Positions 1-8,162 of a stretch of 64,000 nt of DNA are shown piece by piece. Position 1 is the stretch's first letter; every line of letters begins with the position of its first letter. The notes under the pieces were generated by a model. That model was given only the letters and a program-made list of their open reading frames with translations, made no database searches and was not told the origin of the DNA. The position numbers were made by a program, and so were the translations under genes. Origin of the DNA: Stenotrophomonas sp. ASS1. Its GTDB lineage: Bacteria > Pseudomonadota > Gammaproteobacteria > Xanthomonadales > Xanthomonadaceae. The DNA lies in NCBI RefSeq assembly GCF_004346925.1, contig NZ_CP031167.1, forward strand, positions 1,012,001-1,076,000, written 5' to 3'.

Positions 1-680
1 CGGTCGTCATCCGGAGGCACCACGTCGTCCAGCGCGCCGTGGAAGATCCAGACCGGCGTGTGCTGCAGGCGCTGCGCGATCACGGCATACGGATCGGTTT
101 CCTGGACGACCTGCTCGACGAACAGGGTCGGGCGCTTTGCGCGTGGTGCCAGCACGGCACCGCACACCGGCACGATCGCGGCAAAGCGGCGCGGGTCGTC
201 CAGGGCGATGTTCCAGCTGCCGTAGCCGCCCATCGACATGCCGGTCAGGTACTGCCGTGCCGGGTCGGCGCCGAATTCGGCGATCGTCGCGTCCAGCGCG
301 GCAACGGCCGCACGGTTGTTGCGGCCGCTCCATTCCTCATGGCCCGGTACCTGTGGGAACACCACCAGGGCAGGGAAGTCGGGATGCTCGCGCAGATAAG
401 GCCCCAGCCCGGCGTGGGTCTGCTTGATGCCATCGGCGCCGCGCTCGCCCGAACCGTGCAGGAACAGGATGACCGGGACGTTGGAGGTTGCGGGCGTCTG
501 CCCACCAGGGCTGTGGGCCTGCAGGCCCGCGGGAATGAACACCTGGTAGTAGGCCGTGTGTCCATCCACCTTCACCGCACGTGCTTCGAAGCGGCCACGC
601 GCGCTGTCCGGCAGCGAAGTGCAACCGCTCATCATCAGAAGGGCCAGCAGTGGCAGCCAGCGCGACAGCAGACGGACCAT
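1..680 (-). CDS. Lipoprotein alpha/beta hydrolase (esterase-like), C-terminus beyond window
   Basis: Translating the minus strand from the ATG at 680 gives an uninterrupted frame to the window edge (226 codons). The N-terminus is a lipoprotein signal with lipobox MSGC, so the protein is predicted to be lipid-anchored. It continues with an alpha/beta-hydrolase core: LFLHGSGERG (oxyanion region), GMSMGG (nucleophile elbow with catalytic Ser) and WIFHGALDDVVPP (the strand bearing the catalytic Asp). The catalytic His would lie beyond the edge. This layout matches the prolyl-oligopeptidase/PHB-depolymerase-like esterases often called predicted peptidases; the substrate is unknown. The frame has no stop in the window, so shorter ORFs overlapping it are shadows. 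Confidence 0.85.
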   Translation of the reverse strand, partial: MVRLLSRWLPLLALLMMSGCTSLPDSARGRFEARAVKVDGHTAYYQVFIPAGLQAHSPGGQTPATSNVPVILFLHGSGERGADGIKQTHAGLGPYLREHPDFPALVVFPQVPGHEEWSGRNNRAAVAALDATIAEFGADPARQYLTGMSMGGYGSWNIALDDPRRFAAIVPVCGAVLAPRAKRPTLFVEQVVQETDPYAVIAQRLQHTPVWIFHGALDDVVPPDDD

Positions 681-750
681 GGGGTTTTCCGAAGCGGCAA
701 GAACGCCTGCATCGTAGTCCGCCAACGTCGGCCCGGCATCATGCGCCGCG

Positions 751-1017
751 TCACTGCGGGCGCGGGAAGCTGGCGATGATGTCCAGCTGCTCCTGTGCCT
801 CGGCATTGCCTTCGGCGGCCGCAGCCTGCACCTGCGCCATATCCGGGTGCAGCACCACCAGCAGTGGGTTCTCGCAGACCGGGCAGTCGTACTCGGTGGC
901 GTCCTCGTCCAGCTCCATCTCCATGGCACGCGAGCTGCCCTTCCATTCGCAGGCCGGGCAGGTGTGCTGCTGGTCGCGCCAGCCGGGCTGGAAGTAATTT
1001 TCGATCGTCGTTGCCAT
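751..1017 (-). CDS. Small zinc-ribbon protein (hypothetical)
   Basis: This is an 88-residue cytoplasmic protein with two CxxC knuckles, CPACEWKG near residue 20 and CPVCENP near residue 45. They are expected to bind one zinc ion as a zinc ribbon. The C-terminal part is Ala/Gln/Glu-rich and probably helical (MAQVQAAAAEGNAEAQ). There is no signal peptide or membrane segment. It lies between the hydrolase and mgtE on the same strand. I do not recognise a named family; its role could be nucleic-acid or protein binding, but nothing in the sequence decides this. Confidence 0.7.
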   Translation of the reverse strand: MATTIENYFQPGWRDQQHTCPACEWKGSSRAMEMELDEDATEYDCPVCENPLLVVLHPDMAQVQAAAAEGNAEAQEQLDIIASFPRPQ

Positions 1018-1078
1018 GGGTGTTCCAGTTGGGATCGGGTCAGCGCCCCGCGCGGTGCGGATCCGACCCTTGATACGG

Positions 1079-2440
1079 TCAGTGCAGCAGCACCAGGGTG
1101 GCCAGGCCGAGGAAGGTGAAGAAGCCCATCGAGTCGGTCACGGCGGTCAGGAAGATGCCGCTGGCCAGCGCCGGGTCGAAGCCGAAGCGTTTCAGCGTCA
1201 GTGGCACCAGCACGCCGGCCAACGCGGCGAACAGCAGGTTGCAGGTCAGCGCGATGGCGATCACCGCCGACAGTCCGGGTGAATGGAACCAGGCCAATAC
1301 GATCAGGCCCAGTACCGAGCCCAGCATCACGCCGTTCAACAAGGCGACCCGCACTTCCTTCCACAGCAGCGTGCGCGCGTTGGAGGCGCCCACCTGGCCC
1401 AGCGCCAGGCCGCGCACCATCAGCGCCAGCACCTGGGTGCCGGCATTGCCGCCGAGGCCGGCGACGATCGGCATCAGCACCGCCAGCGCCACCAGCTTGT
1501 CGATGGTGCCCTCGAAGTGGCCGACCACGCTGGACGCCAGGAATGCCGTGCACAGATTGACCGACAGCCACATCAGGCGGCGGCGCATGGCGCGCCAGAC
1601 CGGGCTGAACAGATCCTCGTCCTCGTCCAGGCCGGCGGCGCCAAGCGCCTGGTGCTCGGCCTGTCCACGGATGATGTCGACCACGTCATCGATGGTGATG
1701 CGGCCGACCAGGATGTTGTTGTCGTCCACCACCGGCGCGGAGATCCAGTCATGGTCGGAGAACTGGCGGGCGACCTCCTGGTCGCTTTCGCCGACATCGA
1801 TCGCCGGTTGCTCGTCGTCGATCAGGCGGTTGATCGGGGTGGTGTCCTCGTGGGTCACCAGTGCCGCCAGCGACACCCGGCCGAGGTATTGATGGCGACG
1901 GCTGACCACGAACAGATGATCGGTGTGGTCGGGCAGTTCGCCACGCAGGCGCAGGTAGCGCAGCACCACGTCAACGTTGACGTCGGCGCGCACGGTCACC
2001 ACGTCCGGGTTCATCAGGCGGCCGGCGCTGTCCTCGGGGTAGGACAGCACCTGCTCCAGGCGCTCGCGGTTCTCGCGGTCCATCGACTTGAGGACTTCGT
2101 CGATGACCGTGTCCGGCAGGTCTTCGACCAGGTCGGCCAGATCGTCGATGTCCAGGTCTTCGACCGCGGCGATGATCTCGTCCGGGTCCATGTCGGCGAG
2201 CAGGCTCTCGCGCACGTCGTCGCCGACGTGGACCAGCACCTCACCGTCATCTTCCGGATCGACCAGGCCCCAGACCACCTCGCGCTTGCCCGGCGGCAGC
2301 GATTCGAGCAGGTTGCCGATCTCGGCCGGGGCCAGGGTGTTGACCAGGCGGCGCACCGGGCCCAGCCGACCGCTGTCCAGTGCGTCGGACAGCATCCGCA
2401 GTTGGCGTGCAGTCTTGTCGTGGCGTACAGCTTCAGCCAT
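1079..2440 (-). CDS. mgtE: Magnesium transporter MgtE
   Basis: The 453-residue inner-membrane Mg2+ channel/transporter has the standard MgtE order. A helical N domain comes first (about residues 10-125, with LLESLPPGKREVVWGLV). Two CBS domains follow (about 130-255, including PDVVTVRADVNVD and SAPVVDDNNILVGRITIDD). The C-terminal pore has about five membrane helices (285-450), with PIVAGLGGNAGTQ, the conserved motif of the pore. Loss of Mg2+ from the N/CBS domains opens the channel in characterised members. I chose the ATG at 2440 because GGGAG precedes it and upstream residues do not look like MgtE. No Mg2+-sensing leader is visible in front of the gene. Confidence 0.95.
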   Translation of the reverse strand: MAEAVRHDKTARQLRMLSDALDSGRLGPVRRLVNTLAPAEIGNLLESLPPGKREVVWGLVDPEDDGEVLVHVGDDVRESLLADMDPDEIIAAVEDLDIDDLADLVEDLPDTVIDEVLKSMDRENRERLEQVLSYPEDSAGRLMNPDVVTVRADVNVDVVLRYLRLRGELPDHTDHLFVVSRRHQYLGRVSLAALVTHEDTTPINRLIDDEQPAIDVGESDQEVARQFSDHDWISAPVVDDNNILVGRITIDDVVDIIRGQAEHQALGAAGLDEDEDLFSPVWRAMRRRLMWLSVNLCTAFLASSVVGHFEGTIDKLVALAVLMPIVAGLGGNAGTQVLALMVRGLALGQVGASNARTLLWKEVRVALLNGVMLGSVLGLIVLAWFHSPGLSAVIAIALTCNLLFAALAGVLVPLTLKRFGFDPALASGIFLTAVTDSMGFFTFLGLATLVLLH

Positions 2441-2553
2441 CGCAGCTCCCGCGGGATAAGAAAAGCCGCGATCCCGGCAAGGATGCGGCAACAGGGGTGT
2501 TCAGCGCGTCATTATCGCAAGGGGATGTTTCAACGCATAGCCGCCGGGCGGTG

Positions 2554-2625
2554 GTAGTGCCGGCCGCTGGCCGGCAAGCGTCCCCATCGAAGGCCATGAG
2601 GTTGCCGGCCAGCGGCAGGCACTAC
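2554..2625. repeat. GTAG-type REP, inverted pair
   Basis: A palindromic unit beginning GTAGTGCCGGCCGCTGGCCG is followed after about 20 nt by a near copy in inverse orientation ending in ACTAC. This is the GTAG-headed REP family known from Stenotrophomonas (SMAG elements), here as a head-out dimer. It fills the gap between mgtE and ptsI and can form a long hairpin in either transcript. Confidence 0.85.
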
Positions 2626-2634
2626 CCTTGGCGC

Positions 2635-4404
2635 TCAGGGCGTATCCGCCACCAGCGCCAGCCAGCGCTCGATCGCGCGACGGTCGCGTGCGGCCAGCAG
2701 CTTCGGCGCGCGCGCGCGCAGCGCGGCCAGGTCGGCCTCGCGGATCGCGCGGCGCACCTCCAGCAGTGTGCCGGGGTGCAGGCTGAATTCGCTCAGGCCC
2801 AACGCCAGCAGCAGCGGAGTCATCCGTGCATCACCGGCCATCTCACCGCAGACCGCCACCGGAATGCGATGCCGCGCGCCGGTCTCGATCACCATCTGCA
2901 GCAACCGCAGCACGGCCGGATGCAGCGGCGAATACAGCTCGCCCAGTGCCTCGTTGTTGCGGTCAGCGGCCAGCAGGTACTGCACCAGGTCGTTGGTGCC
3001 GATCGACAGGAAGTCGACCAGGTCGATGAAGCTCTCCAGCGCCAACGCCGCAGCGGGCACCTCGATCATCGCCCCCAGCGGCACATGGTCGGACACCATG
3101 TGGCCTTCGCTGCGCAGCTGCTCGGTCAGCTTGAGCATGCGTCGGCGCACCGCCAGCAGTTCCTCGCGGGTGCTGACCATCGGCACCAGTACGCGCAGCT
3201 TGCCGTAGGCCGAGGCGCGCAGGATCGCGCGCAGCTGGGTGTCGGCCACCTTGGGCCGTGCCAGCGACAGGCGTACGCCGCGCAGTCCCAGGGCCGGGTT
3301 TTCTTCGTTGCTCAGGGTCAGGCCGGTGCGGTCGGCCTTGTCCGCGCCCAGATCGAGCGTGCGGATGGTGACCGGTCGCCCGCTCATGCCCAACGCGGCA
3401 TCGCGGTAGGTCTGGAACTGTTCTTCTTCGTCCGGCAGCTCGTTGCGCTGCAGGAACAGGAATTCGGTGCGGTACAGGCCCAGCCCCTGCGCGCCCAGCG
3501 CATGCGCCTGGGTGACGTCCTCCAGCGATTCGGCATTGGCCAGCAGGGCGATGTCGACCTGGTCGCGGGTACGGCTGGGTTTGCTGCGCAGGCGGCCGAG
3601 CTCGCGCTGCTCGCGCGCATGTTCTTTCAGGCGCGCGCGGTAGTCGCGCAGGTTGTCGGCCTGCGGGTTGGCGGTGATGCTGCCGTCGGCGCCATCGATG
3701 ATCAGCACGTCGCCATCGGCGATGCGGCTGAGCAGCTGCGGCACGTTGACGATCAAGGGCAGGTGCAGGCTGCGCGCCAGGATCGCACTGTGCGACAGCG
3801 CGCTGCCGGCGGCGGTGACGATGCCGACGACGCCCTGCGCCTGCAACTGGGCAAGCTCGGAGGGCGCGATGTTGTCGCAGACCAGGATTTCACCGGCCAG
3901 GCCTTTCATCACCTCCGGGCGTTCGGGCTGCAGGAAGGCGTGGATGCGGCCGATCACATGGTCGAGGTCGTCCATGCGGCTCTTCAGATAGGCATCGTCC
4001 ATGCCATCGAAGACCTTGGCCAGGCGGTCACGCTGCAGGCGCAACGCATAGCCGGCGCTGTACGGGCCGCTGCGGATCAGCTCGTCCAGCCCGAACAGCA
4101 GCTCGGGGTCGTCCAGCAGCAGTGCATGCAGGTCGAGGAACTCGCCCACTTCCTGGTTCAGTGCACCCTGCAGGCGCTGTCGCAGCTCGTGCATTTCCGT
4201 GCGCGCGGCATCCACGGCACGGTGCAGGCGGGCCAGTTCGGCCTCGACCTGGTGGACGGCGACCCGTTGCTCGGCAACCTCCAGTGCATGCGGCAGGCGT
4301 ACACGGGCGCGGCCCATCGCGGTGCCACGGGCAGCACCGTGCCCGGCCAGCAGCTGTACCGGCCGCTGGCCGGAAGGGACCTGGCCGGCGCGCGCGCGCG
4401 GCAC
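2635..4404 (-). CDS. ptsI: PTS enzyme I (phosphoenolpyruvate-protein phosphotransferase)
   Basis: This 589-residue enzyme takes phosphate from PEP and passes it to HPr. It shows the HPr-binding helical domain (about 45-165), the phosphohistidine domain with active His205 in GSALSHSAILARSL, and the PEP-binding barrel with LGLYRTEFLFLQ, MIEVPAAAL, SIGTNDLVQYLLAADR and the catalytic Cys segment VAVCGEMA. It has no N-terminal GAF domain, so it is EI rather than the nitrogen-type EI (PtsP). The start is the GTG 2 nt after the HPr stop; about 16 residues precede the point where other EIs begin. It is the last gene of EIIA-HPr-EI. Confidence 0.93.
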   Translation of the reverse strand: MPRARAGQVPSGQRPVQLLAGHGAARGTAMGRARVRLPHALEVAEQRVAVHQVEAELARLHRAVDAARTEMHELRQRLQGALNQEVGEFLDLHALLLDDPELLFGLDELIRSGPYSAGYALRLQRDRLAKVFDGMDDAYLKSRMDDLDHVIGRIHAFLQPERPEVMKGLAGEILVCDNIAPSELAQLQAQGVVGIVTAAGSALSHSAILARSLHLPLIVNVPQLLSRIADGDVLIIDGADGSITANPQADNLRDYRARLKEHAREQRELGRLRSKPSRTRDQVDIALLANAESLEDVTQAHALGAQGLGLYRTEFLFLQRNELPDEEEQFQTYRDAALGMSGRPVTIRTLDLGADKADRTGLTLSNEENPALGLRGVRLSLARPKVADTQLRAILRASAYGKLRVLVPMVSTREELLAVRRRMLKLTEQLRSEGHMVSDHVPLGAMIEVPAAALALESFIDLVDFLSIGTNDLVQYLLAADRNNEALGELYSPLHPAVLRLLQMVIETGARHRIPVAVCGEMAGDARMTPLLLALGLSEFSLHPGTLLEVRRAIREADLAALRARAPKLLAARDRRAIERWLALVADTP

Positions 4405-4406
4405 GC

Positions 4407-4676
4407 TCAGCTGTCCTCGTCGAAGCGGCGTTCGAACAAGCCGACCACCGCTTCCATCGCGGCGGCTTCGTCCTCGCCGTTGATGCGCACCGTGACCGGG
4501 GTGCCCTGGCCGGCGGCCAGCAGCATCACGCCCATGATGCTCTTGGCGTTGATCTCACGGCCCTTGGCGGCCATGGTCACGTTGCAGCGGAACGGCGCCA
4601 GGGTCTGCACCAGCTTGGCGGTGGCCCGGGCGTGCAGGCCCAGGCGGTTGCTCACGGTGAGTTCTCGTTCAAGCAT
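4407..4676 (-). CDS. ptsH: HPr phosphocarrier protein
   Basis: The 89-residue HPr has the phosphorylatable His15 in NRLGLHARATAKLV and the regulatory Ser46 in NAKSIMGVMLL. The Ser46 site is the target of HPr kinase/phosphorylase, whose gene lies 2 kb away in this window (hprK). The start overlaps the end of the EIIA gene by 8 bp and the stop is 2 nt before ptsI, so the three are translated from one message. HPr would shuttle phosphate from EI to the EIIA proteins. Confidence 0.95.
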   Translation of the reverse strand: MLERELTVSNRLGLHARATAKLVQTLAPFRCNVTMAAKGREINAKSIMGVMLLAAGQGTPVTVRINGEDEAAAMEAVVGLFERRFDEDS

Positions 4677-5061
4677 CGTCGACTATCGCTCCATTACGGG
4701 TACCCGCCGCGGCTGTGGCGGGCAGTTGATCCAGTCCCTGTTCCGGATAATTCATCACCCGCAGCAACATCGGCAGGCTCAGCGCCGACACCCGGCGAAC
4801 CGGGGTCCCCAGCCGGGCCAGCTGCCCGGCAAGGTTGGCGGGGCTGGCGCCGTACAGGTCGGTCAGGATCAGCACGCCTTCACCATTGTCGACCCGCCGC
4901 AGAGCGGCTGAGGCGAGCGGGAGCAGGGCGTCCAGGTCTGCGTCGAACGGTACTTCGAAAGCTTCGGTTTTCAGCGGCAATTGCCGCAGGAGCCGGGTCG
5001 CCACGTCTAGCAGGGCGGTCCCGACCCCGGGATGTGTTACGAGGAGAATGCCACAGGTCAT
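4669..5061 (-). CDS. PTS EIIA component, mannose family (regulatory)
   Basis: The 130-residue single-domain EIIA of the mannose/fructose/sorbose class has the active His10 in ILLVTHPGVG and the conserved LILTDLYGASPANL segment. No EIIB, EIIC or EIID gene accompanies it, so it cannot serve a sugar permease encoded here. In Xanthomonadaceae and other proteobacteria such orphan EIIA-Man proteins are regulatory outputs of the phosphorelay. It is the first gene of the EIIA-HPr-EI unit and starts at the ATG at 5061. The C-terminal 20 residues are loose and poorly conserved in appearance. Confidence 0.88.
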   Translation of the reverse strand: MTCGILLVTHPGVGTALLDVATRLLRQLPLKTEAFEVPFDADLDALLPLASAALRRVDNGEGVLILTDLYGASPANLAGQLARLGTPVRRVSALSLPMLLRVMNYPEQGLDQLPATAAAGTRNGAIVDDA

Positions 5062-5207
5062 TACTGCACGTTAACAGGTCAAGGTGAATTGGCGATAGCA
5101 GCAGATGAGGGGCACTGTGTCCCGTATTCAGTGTTGCTCGGATCGGAGCCCATTTCCGTTGGAAAAGGATCCCACCCCATCCGTTTTTCGGTGCCTGACC
5201 GGGATTC

Positions 5208-5253
5208 ATCCACGCATGGCGTGGATCTACTGTGTCGACCAAGGTCGACACCT
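5208..5253. repeat. REP pair: GTAGATCCACGC type plus GTGTCGACC palindrome
   Basis: Positions 5208-5230 are the inverse of a GTAGATCCACGCCATGCGTG unit. It is followed by GTGTCGACCAAGGTCGACAC at 5234-5253, a perfect palindrome around CCAAGG with a changed centre. The same two-unit order recurs near 30879-30947 and 35840-35889 with different stem bases in the second palindrome. Confidence 0.8.
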
Positions 5254-5282
5254 ACCAACAGCACACGGAATCTGTCAGAGGT

Positions 5283-5380
5283 GGGGCGGTGTGGGTCTGC
5301 AGGACCGTTGGCGCCATGGATGGCGCCATCGAGCCCCCATGGACGGGTTTACGGCGTGTCCTGCAGACCCACACCGCCCC
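5283..5380 (+). repeat. Long palindrome A: 23-bp perfect stem, 52-nt core
   Basis: The left arm 5283-5305 and right arm 5358-5380 are exact reverse complements over 23 bp (ends GGGGCGGTGTGG and CCACACCGCCCC). They enclose 52 nt (5306-5357) that contain an inner palindrome GGCGCCATGGATGGCGCC and a second CCATGG. The sequence CTGTCAGAGG sits immediately outside the left arm. Two more elements with related 52-nt cores but unrelated stems lie at 23393-23496 (inverse orientation) and 23649-23752. Confidence 0.85.
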
Positions 5381-5453
5381 GCCATCCCACGTAATCCCGC
5401 TCTTGCCGTTGACGTGGCCTCTGCGGGTGCCGGGCGCAGCCCGGCCGCATCCC

Positions 5454-6338
5454 TCAATCCTGTTCGCGGTGGTAGGTCGCCACGTCTTCCCAGCCCATCT
5501 CGCGGGCATGCCGGGCGAGGCGCTCGGCCAGGAACACCGAACGGTGCTTGCCGCCGGTGCAGCCGAAGGCCACGGTCACATAGCTGCGGGTGCCATCCCC
5601 CAGCTTCGGCAGCCAGGTATCGAGGAAATCCATCAGCTGGGTCAGGTAGCGCTGCACGTCCGGCTGCGCTTCCAGGTAGTCGCGCACACCCGGTTCGCGG
5701 CCACTCAGCGCACGCAGATCCGGGTCCCAGTGTGGATTGGGCAGCACCCGCGCATCGAACACGAAGTCAGCCTCGGCCGGCACGCCGCGCTTGTAGGCGA
5801 ACGATTCGAACAGCAGCGACAGGCCGGTGGCATGGTCCATCGTGAACTCGGTGATGATCCGCCGCCGCAGCTGATGCACATTGAGATTGCTGGTATCGAT
5901 CACCGCATCGGCCTCGCGGCGCAGCGGTGCGGTCAATTCACGCTCACGCGCGATCGCTTCGGGCAGCGACAGGCCCAGCTGGCTCAGTGGATGGCGGCGG
6001 CGGGTGTCGGCGTAGCGTTTGAGCACAGCCTCGTCGCTGGCCTCGAAGAACAGCACCTTCACTTCCACGCCGGCATCGGTGGCCAGCTGCCGCCAGTCGC
6101 CCAGCTGGCTCAGGTCGGCCTGGCCGCGCACGTCGATGCCTACGGCCAGGCGGCGTGGTGCGCTGCCGTCGTGGTTGGCCAGCAGGCTGCGCACGAAGTC
6201 GGGCAGCAGATTGATCGGCAGGTTGTCCGAGCAGTAGTAGTCCTGGTCCTCGAAGGTCTTCAGGGCGACGGATTTACCCGAGCCGGACAGGCCGCTGACG
6301 ATGATCAGGGTCGGGGCGGAGGGGGTGACGGTGCTCAT
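5454..6338 (-). CDS. rapZ: RNase adapter protein RapZ
   Basis: This 294-residue P-loop protein (YhbJ/YvcJ family) has a Walker A motif GLSGSGKS near residue 17 and a C-terminal domain with [20 protein letters not shown], the sensor region of RapZ. In E. coli RapZ binds glucosamine-6-phosphate and guides RNase E to the small RNA GlmZ; whether that target exists here cannot be seen. It follows hprK by 27 nt on the same strand. The hprK-rapZ linkage with PTS genes is common and supports a role in coupling PTS state to envelope precursor supply. Confidence 0.93.
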   Translation of the reverse strand: MSTVTPSAPTLIIVSGLSGSGKSVALKTFEDQDYYCSDNLPINLLPDFVRSLLANHDGSAPRRLAVGIDVRGQADLSQLGDWRQLATDAGVEVKVLFFEASDEAVLKRYADTRRRHPLSQLGLSLPEAIARERELTAPLRREADAVIDTSNLNVHQLRRRIITEFTMDHATGLSLLFESFAYKRGVPAEADFVFDARVLPNPHWDPDLRALSGREPGVRDYLEAQPDVQRYLTQLMDFLDTWLPKLGDGTRSYVTVAFGCTGGKHRSVFLAERLARHAREMGWEDVATYHREQD

Positions 6339-6365
6339 GGACAGGCTCTTCGAAGGACAGGGGAA

Positions 6366-7316
6366 TCAGGGTGTTCGCCGTTCCAGCAGGTTGCTGTGGC
6401 GGGCGATGAACATGGCCGCCGGGTCGATGCCCTTGGTGCGCAGGATGTGCAGGCGGGTCGCGGCCTCGGTCAGCACGGCCAGGTTGCGGCCGGGCATCAC
6501 CGGCAGGGTGATCAGCGGTACATCCAGGTCCAGCACATGGCGGGTGCCCGAGTCGCCGGTCAGGCGCTCGTAGCCATGCGGGGTGGGTTCGGTCATCGGC
6601 TTGGTCAGGTGGACGATCAGCCGAAGGTACTTGTTCTTCTTTACAGCCGTGTCGCCGAACATCTCGCGCACGTTCAGCACGCCCAAGCCGCGCACTTCCA
6701 GCAGGTCCTGCAGCAGTTCGGGGCAGGTGCCATCGAGCACGTCGGGCGCGATCTGGGTGAATTCGGGGGCATCGTCGGCAACCAGGCGGTGGCCGCGGCT
6801 GAGCAGCTCCAGCGCCAGCTCGCTCTTGCCCGATCCGGCCTCACCGGTGATCAGCACGCCGATGGAGTAGATCTCCATGAACACGCCATGCAGGATCACC
6901 CGCGGCGCCAGCGTGCGCGCCAGGTGGTAGGACAGATGGTTGAGCAGTTCGTGGCCGCGCTTGGGCGACAGCCACAGCGGCGTGCCGGATTCGTCAGCAG
7001 CGGCGCGCAGGTCTTCCGGGCAGGCCTGGTTGCGGGTCAGCACCAGCGCCAGCGGGTGCGACTGCATGATCTTTTCGATGGTCTCCCAGCGCTGGCGCGG
7101 TTCCAGCGCATCCAGCCAAGACAGTTCCTCGGTGCCCAGGATCTGCACCTTGTTGGGGTAGATCGCATTGAGATAACCAGCCAGCGATGGACGCCGCGAG
7201 ACCGTGTTGCCGGCCTCCAGCTCGCGCTTCTCGCCGGACTTGCCGGCAGCCCAGCGCAGCCCCAGCCGCTCGCGCTGCTGTTCGAACAGTTCACGGGCGG
7301 TGATGCTGGTATTCAT
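6366..7316 (-). CDS. hprK: HPr kinase/phosphorylase
   Basis: The 316-residue bifunctional enzyme phosphorylates and dephosphorylates HPr at Ser46. Visible motifs are His143 in [14 protein letters not shown], the P-loop GEAGSGKS at 158-165, DD at 181-182 (VADDAPEF) and the family signature [16 protein letters not shown]. The ATG at 7316 overlaps the ptsN stop by 4 bp (ATGA) and marks the start of homology, although the frame is open further upstream. Its substrate HPr, with an intact Ser46, is encoded at 4407-4676. Confidence 0.95.
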   Translation of the reverse strand: MNTSITARELFEQQRERLGLRWAAGKSGEKRELEAGNTVSRRPSLAGYLNAIYPNKVQILGTEELSWLDALEPRQRWETIEKIMQSHPLALVLTRNQACPEDLRAAADESGTPLWLSPKRGHELLNHLSYHLARTLAPRVILHGVFMEIYSIGVLITGEAGSGKSELALELLSRGHRLVADDAPEFTQIAPDVLDGTCPELLQDLLEVRGLGVLNVREMFGDTAVKKNKYLRLIVHLTKPMTEPTPHGYERLTGDSGTRHVLDLDVPLITLPVMPGRNLAVLTEAATRLHILRTKGIDPAAMFIARHSNLLERRTP

Positions 7317-7765
7317 GCGGCACTCGCAGGTGGGGTCATGTCCAGCGCCTCGCGCAGCGCCCGGGCATCGCCCGCTTCGCGCAGGGCCTGGCGGATGTCG
7401 GGCGCCGAAAACAGCTCGGCCAGCTCGGACAGCAGCATCAGGTGCTGGTGGGTGTAGTGGGCGGGGACGGCCATGGCGAACACCAGGTCCACCGGCTCGT
7501 CGCCACCGAAGTCGACCGGGGTGACCAACCGCAGCAGGGCGCCGCGGGGGCGGTCCAGGGTTGGCGCGCGGCCGTGGGGAATGGCGATGCCGTGACCGAT
7601 CGCGGTGCTGCCCAGCGCTTCGCGCTGGCACAGGTTCAGATAGATCTGTTCGGCGTTGGCCTGGCGGCAGGCCAGCAACCCGGCGGCGGCCTGCAGGACG
7701 CTGTCGCGGTCGGTGGCCGTGCAGAGCTGGGTCTGCACGGCCGCCAGGAGGTCAGTCAGGGGCAT
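7313..7765 (-). CDS. ptsN: PTS EIIA-Ntr regulatory protein PtsN
   Basis: The 150-residue PTS EIIA type-2 domain has active His64 in [12 protein letters not shown]. PtsN proteins adjust potassium transport, nitrogen and envelope functions according to their phosphorylation. It lies in the classical rpoN-hpf-ptsN order. No PtsP (EI-Ntr) or NPr gene is present in the window, so its phosphate donor may be the HPr/EI pair at 2.6-4.7 kb. The stop overlaps the hprK start, so translation is probably coupled. Confidence 0.93.
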   Translation of the reverse strand: MPLTDLLAAVQTQLCTATDRDSVLQAAAGLLACRQANAEQIYLNLCQREALGSTAIGHGIAIPHGRAPTLDRPRGALLRLVTPVDFGGDEPVDLVFAMAVPAHYTHQHLMLLSELAELFSAPDIRQALREAGDARALREALDMTPPASAA

Positions 7766-7786
7766 GTCTGCGGGGAACGGTGGCGA

Positions 7787-8104
7787 TCAGCCACCATTGT
7801 CGCCCACCGGCAGCGGTGCGTGCTGCTGTTTTTTCTCCTTGTGCTTGATCACCAGACGGTCAAGCTTGTCCGCAAGCAGGTCGATCGCGGCATACATGGT
7901 CTGGGCATTGGCCTCGGCGTGCAGGGTCTGGCCGGGAATGTTGAGGCTGGCGTCGACGTGGTGTTCGGTCTTCTGCAGCTTGAGGGTCACCCGCGCTTCG
8001 CAGTGCTGGTCGAAGTGTTTGCCGATCCGGGCCAGCTTCTCCTCTACATAGGACTGCAGGGCCGGGGTGACTTCGACATCTTTGCCAAACGTTTCGATGC
8101 GCAT
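7787..8104 (-). CDS. hpf: Ribosome hibernation-promoting factor, short form
   Basis: The 105-residue HPF/RaiA-family protein begins MRIETFGKDVEVTPALQSYV and has the beta-alpha-beta-beta-beta-alpha fold signature, including KLQKTEHHVDASL and MYAAIDLLADKLDRLV. It lacks the long C-terminal dimerisation domain, so it is the gammaproteobacterial short form that helps make 100S ribosome dimers. The position directly after rpoN is conserved; it is transcribed from the rpoN side and followed by ptsN after 21 nt. Confidence 0.92.
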   Translation of the reverse strand: MRIETFGKDVEVTPALQSYVEEKLARIGKHFDQHCEARVTLKLQKTEHHVDASLNIPGQTLHAEANAQTMYAAIDLLADKLDRLVIKHKEKKQQHAPLPVGDNGG

Positions 8105-8162
8105 CGGGTTTCTCCTGTGTTCGGATGTGCCAATGAACCTCTCCGCCGGGCGCGGCGGCGCG

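Larger units (their letters stand above)
5062..5453. other. 392-nt intergenic region holding repeats
   Basis: No gene is visible between the EIIA start and the rapZ stop. The right two-thirds is filled by a GTAG-type REP (5208-5230), a second short palindrome (5234-5253) and a long palindrome (5283-5380), each listed separately. The left third (5062-5200) should hold the promoter for the EIIA-HPr-EI unit; I see no convincing hexamer pair in it. Confidence 0.7.

Noticed and set aside
1..680. Frameshifted hydrolase pseudogene at the left edge
   Set aside because: The correct frame is open from 680 to the window edge with lipobox and catalytic motifs; it only lacks a stop because the window ends.
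2441..2634. Magnesium-sensing leader or riboswitch before mgtE
   Set aside because: The sequence directly upstream has no M-box-like features; most of the gap is a REP pair, and it lies only 36 nt before a compact start.
2380..4911. 843-codon plus-strand open frame across ptsI and ptsH
   Set aside because: It is antisense to clear EI and HPr genes, has shadow composition (Gln/His/Arg-rich) and no domain; the high GC content leaves antisense frames open.
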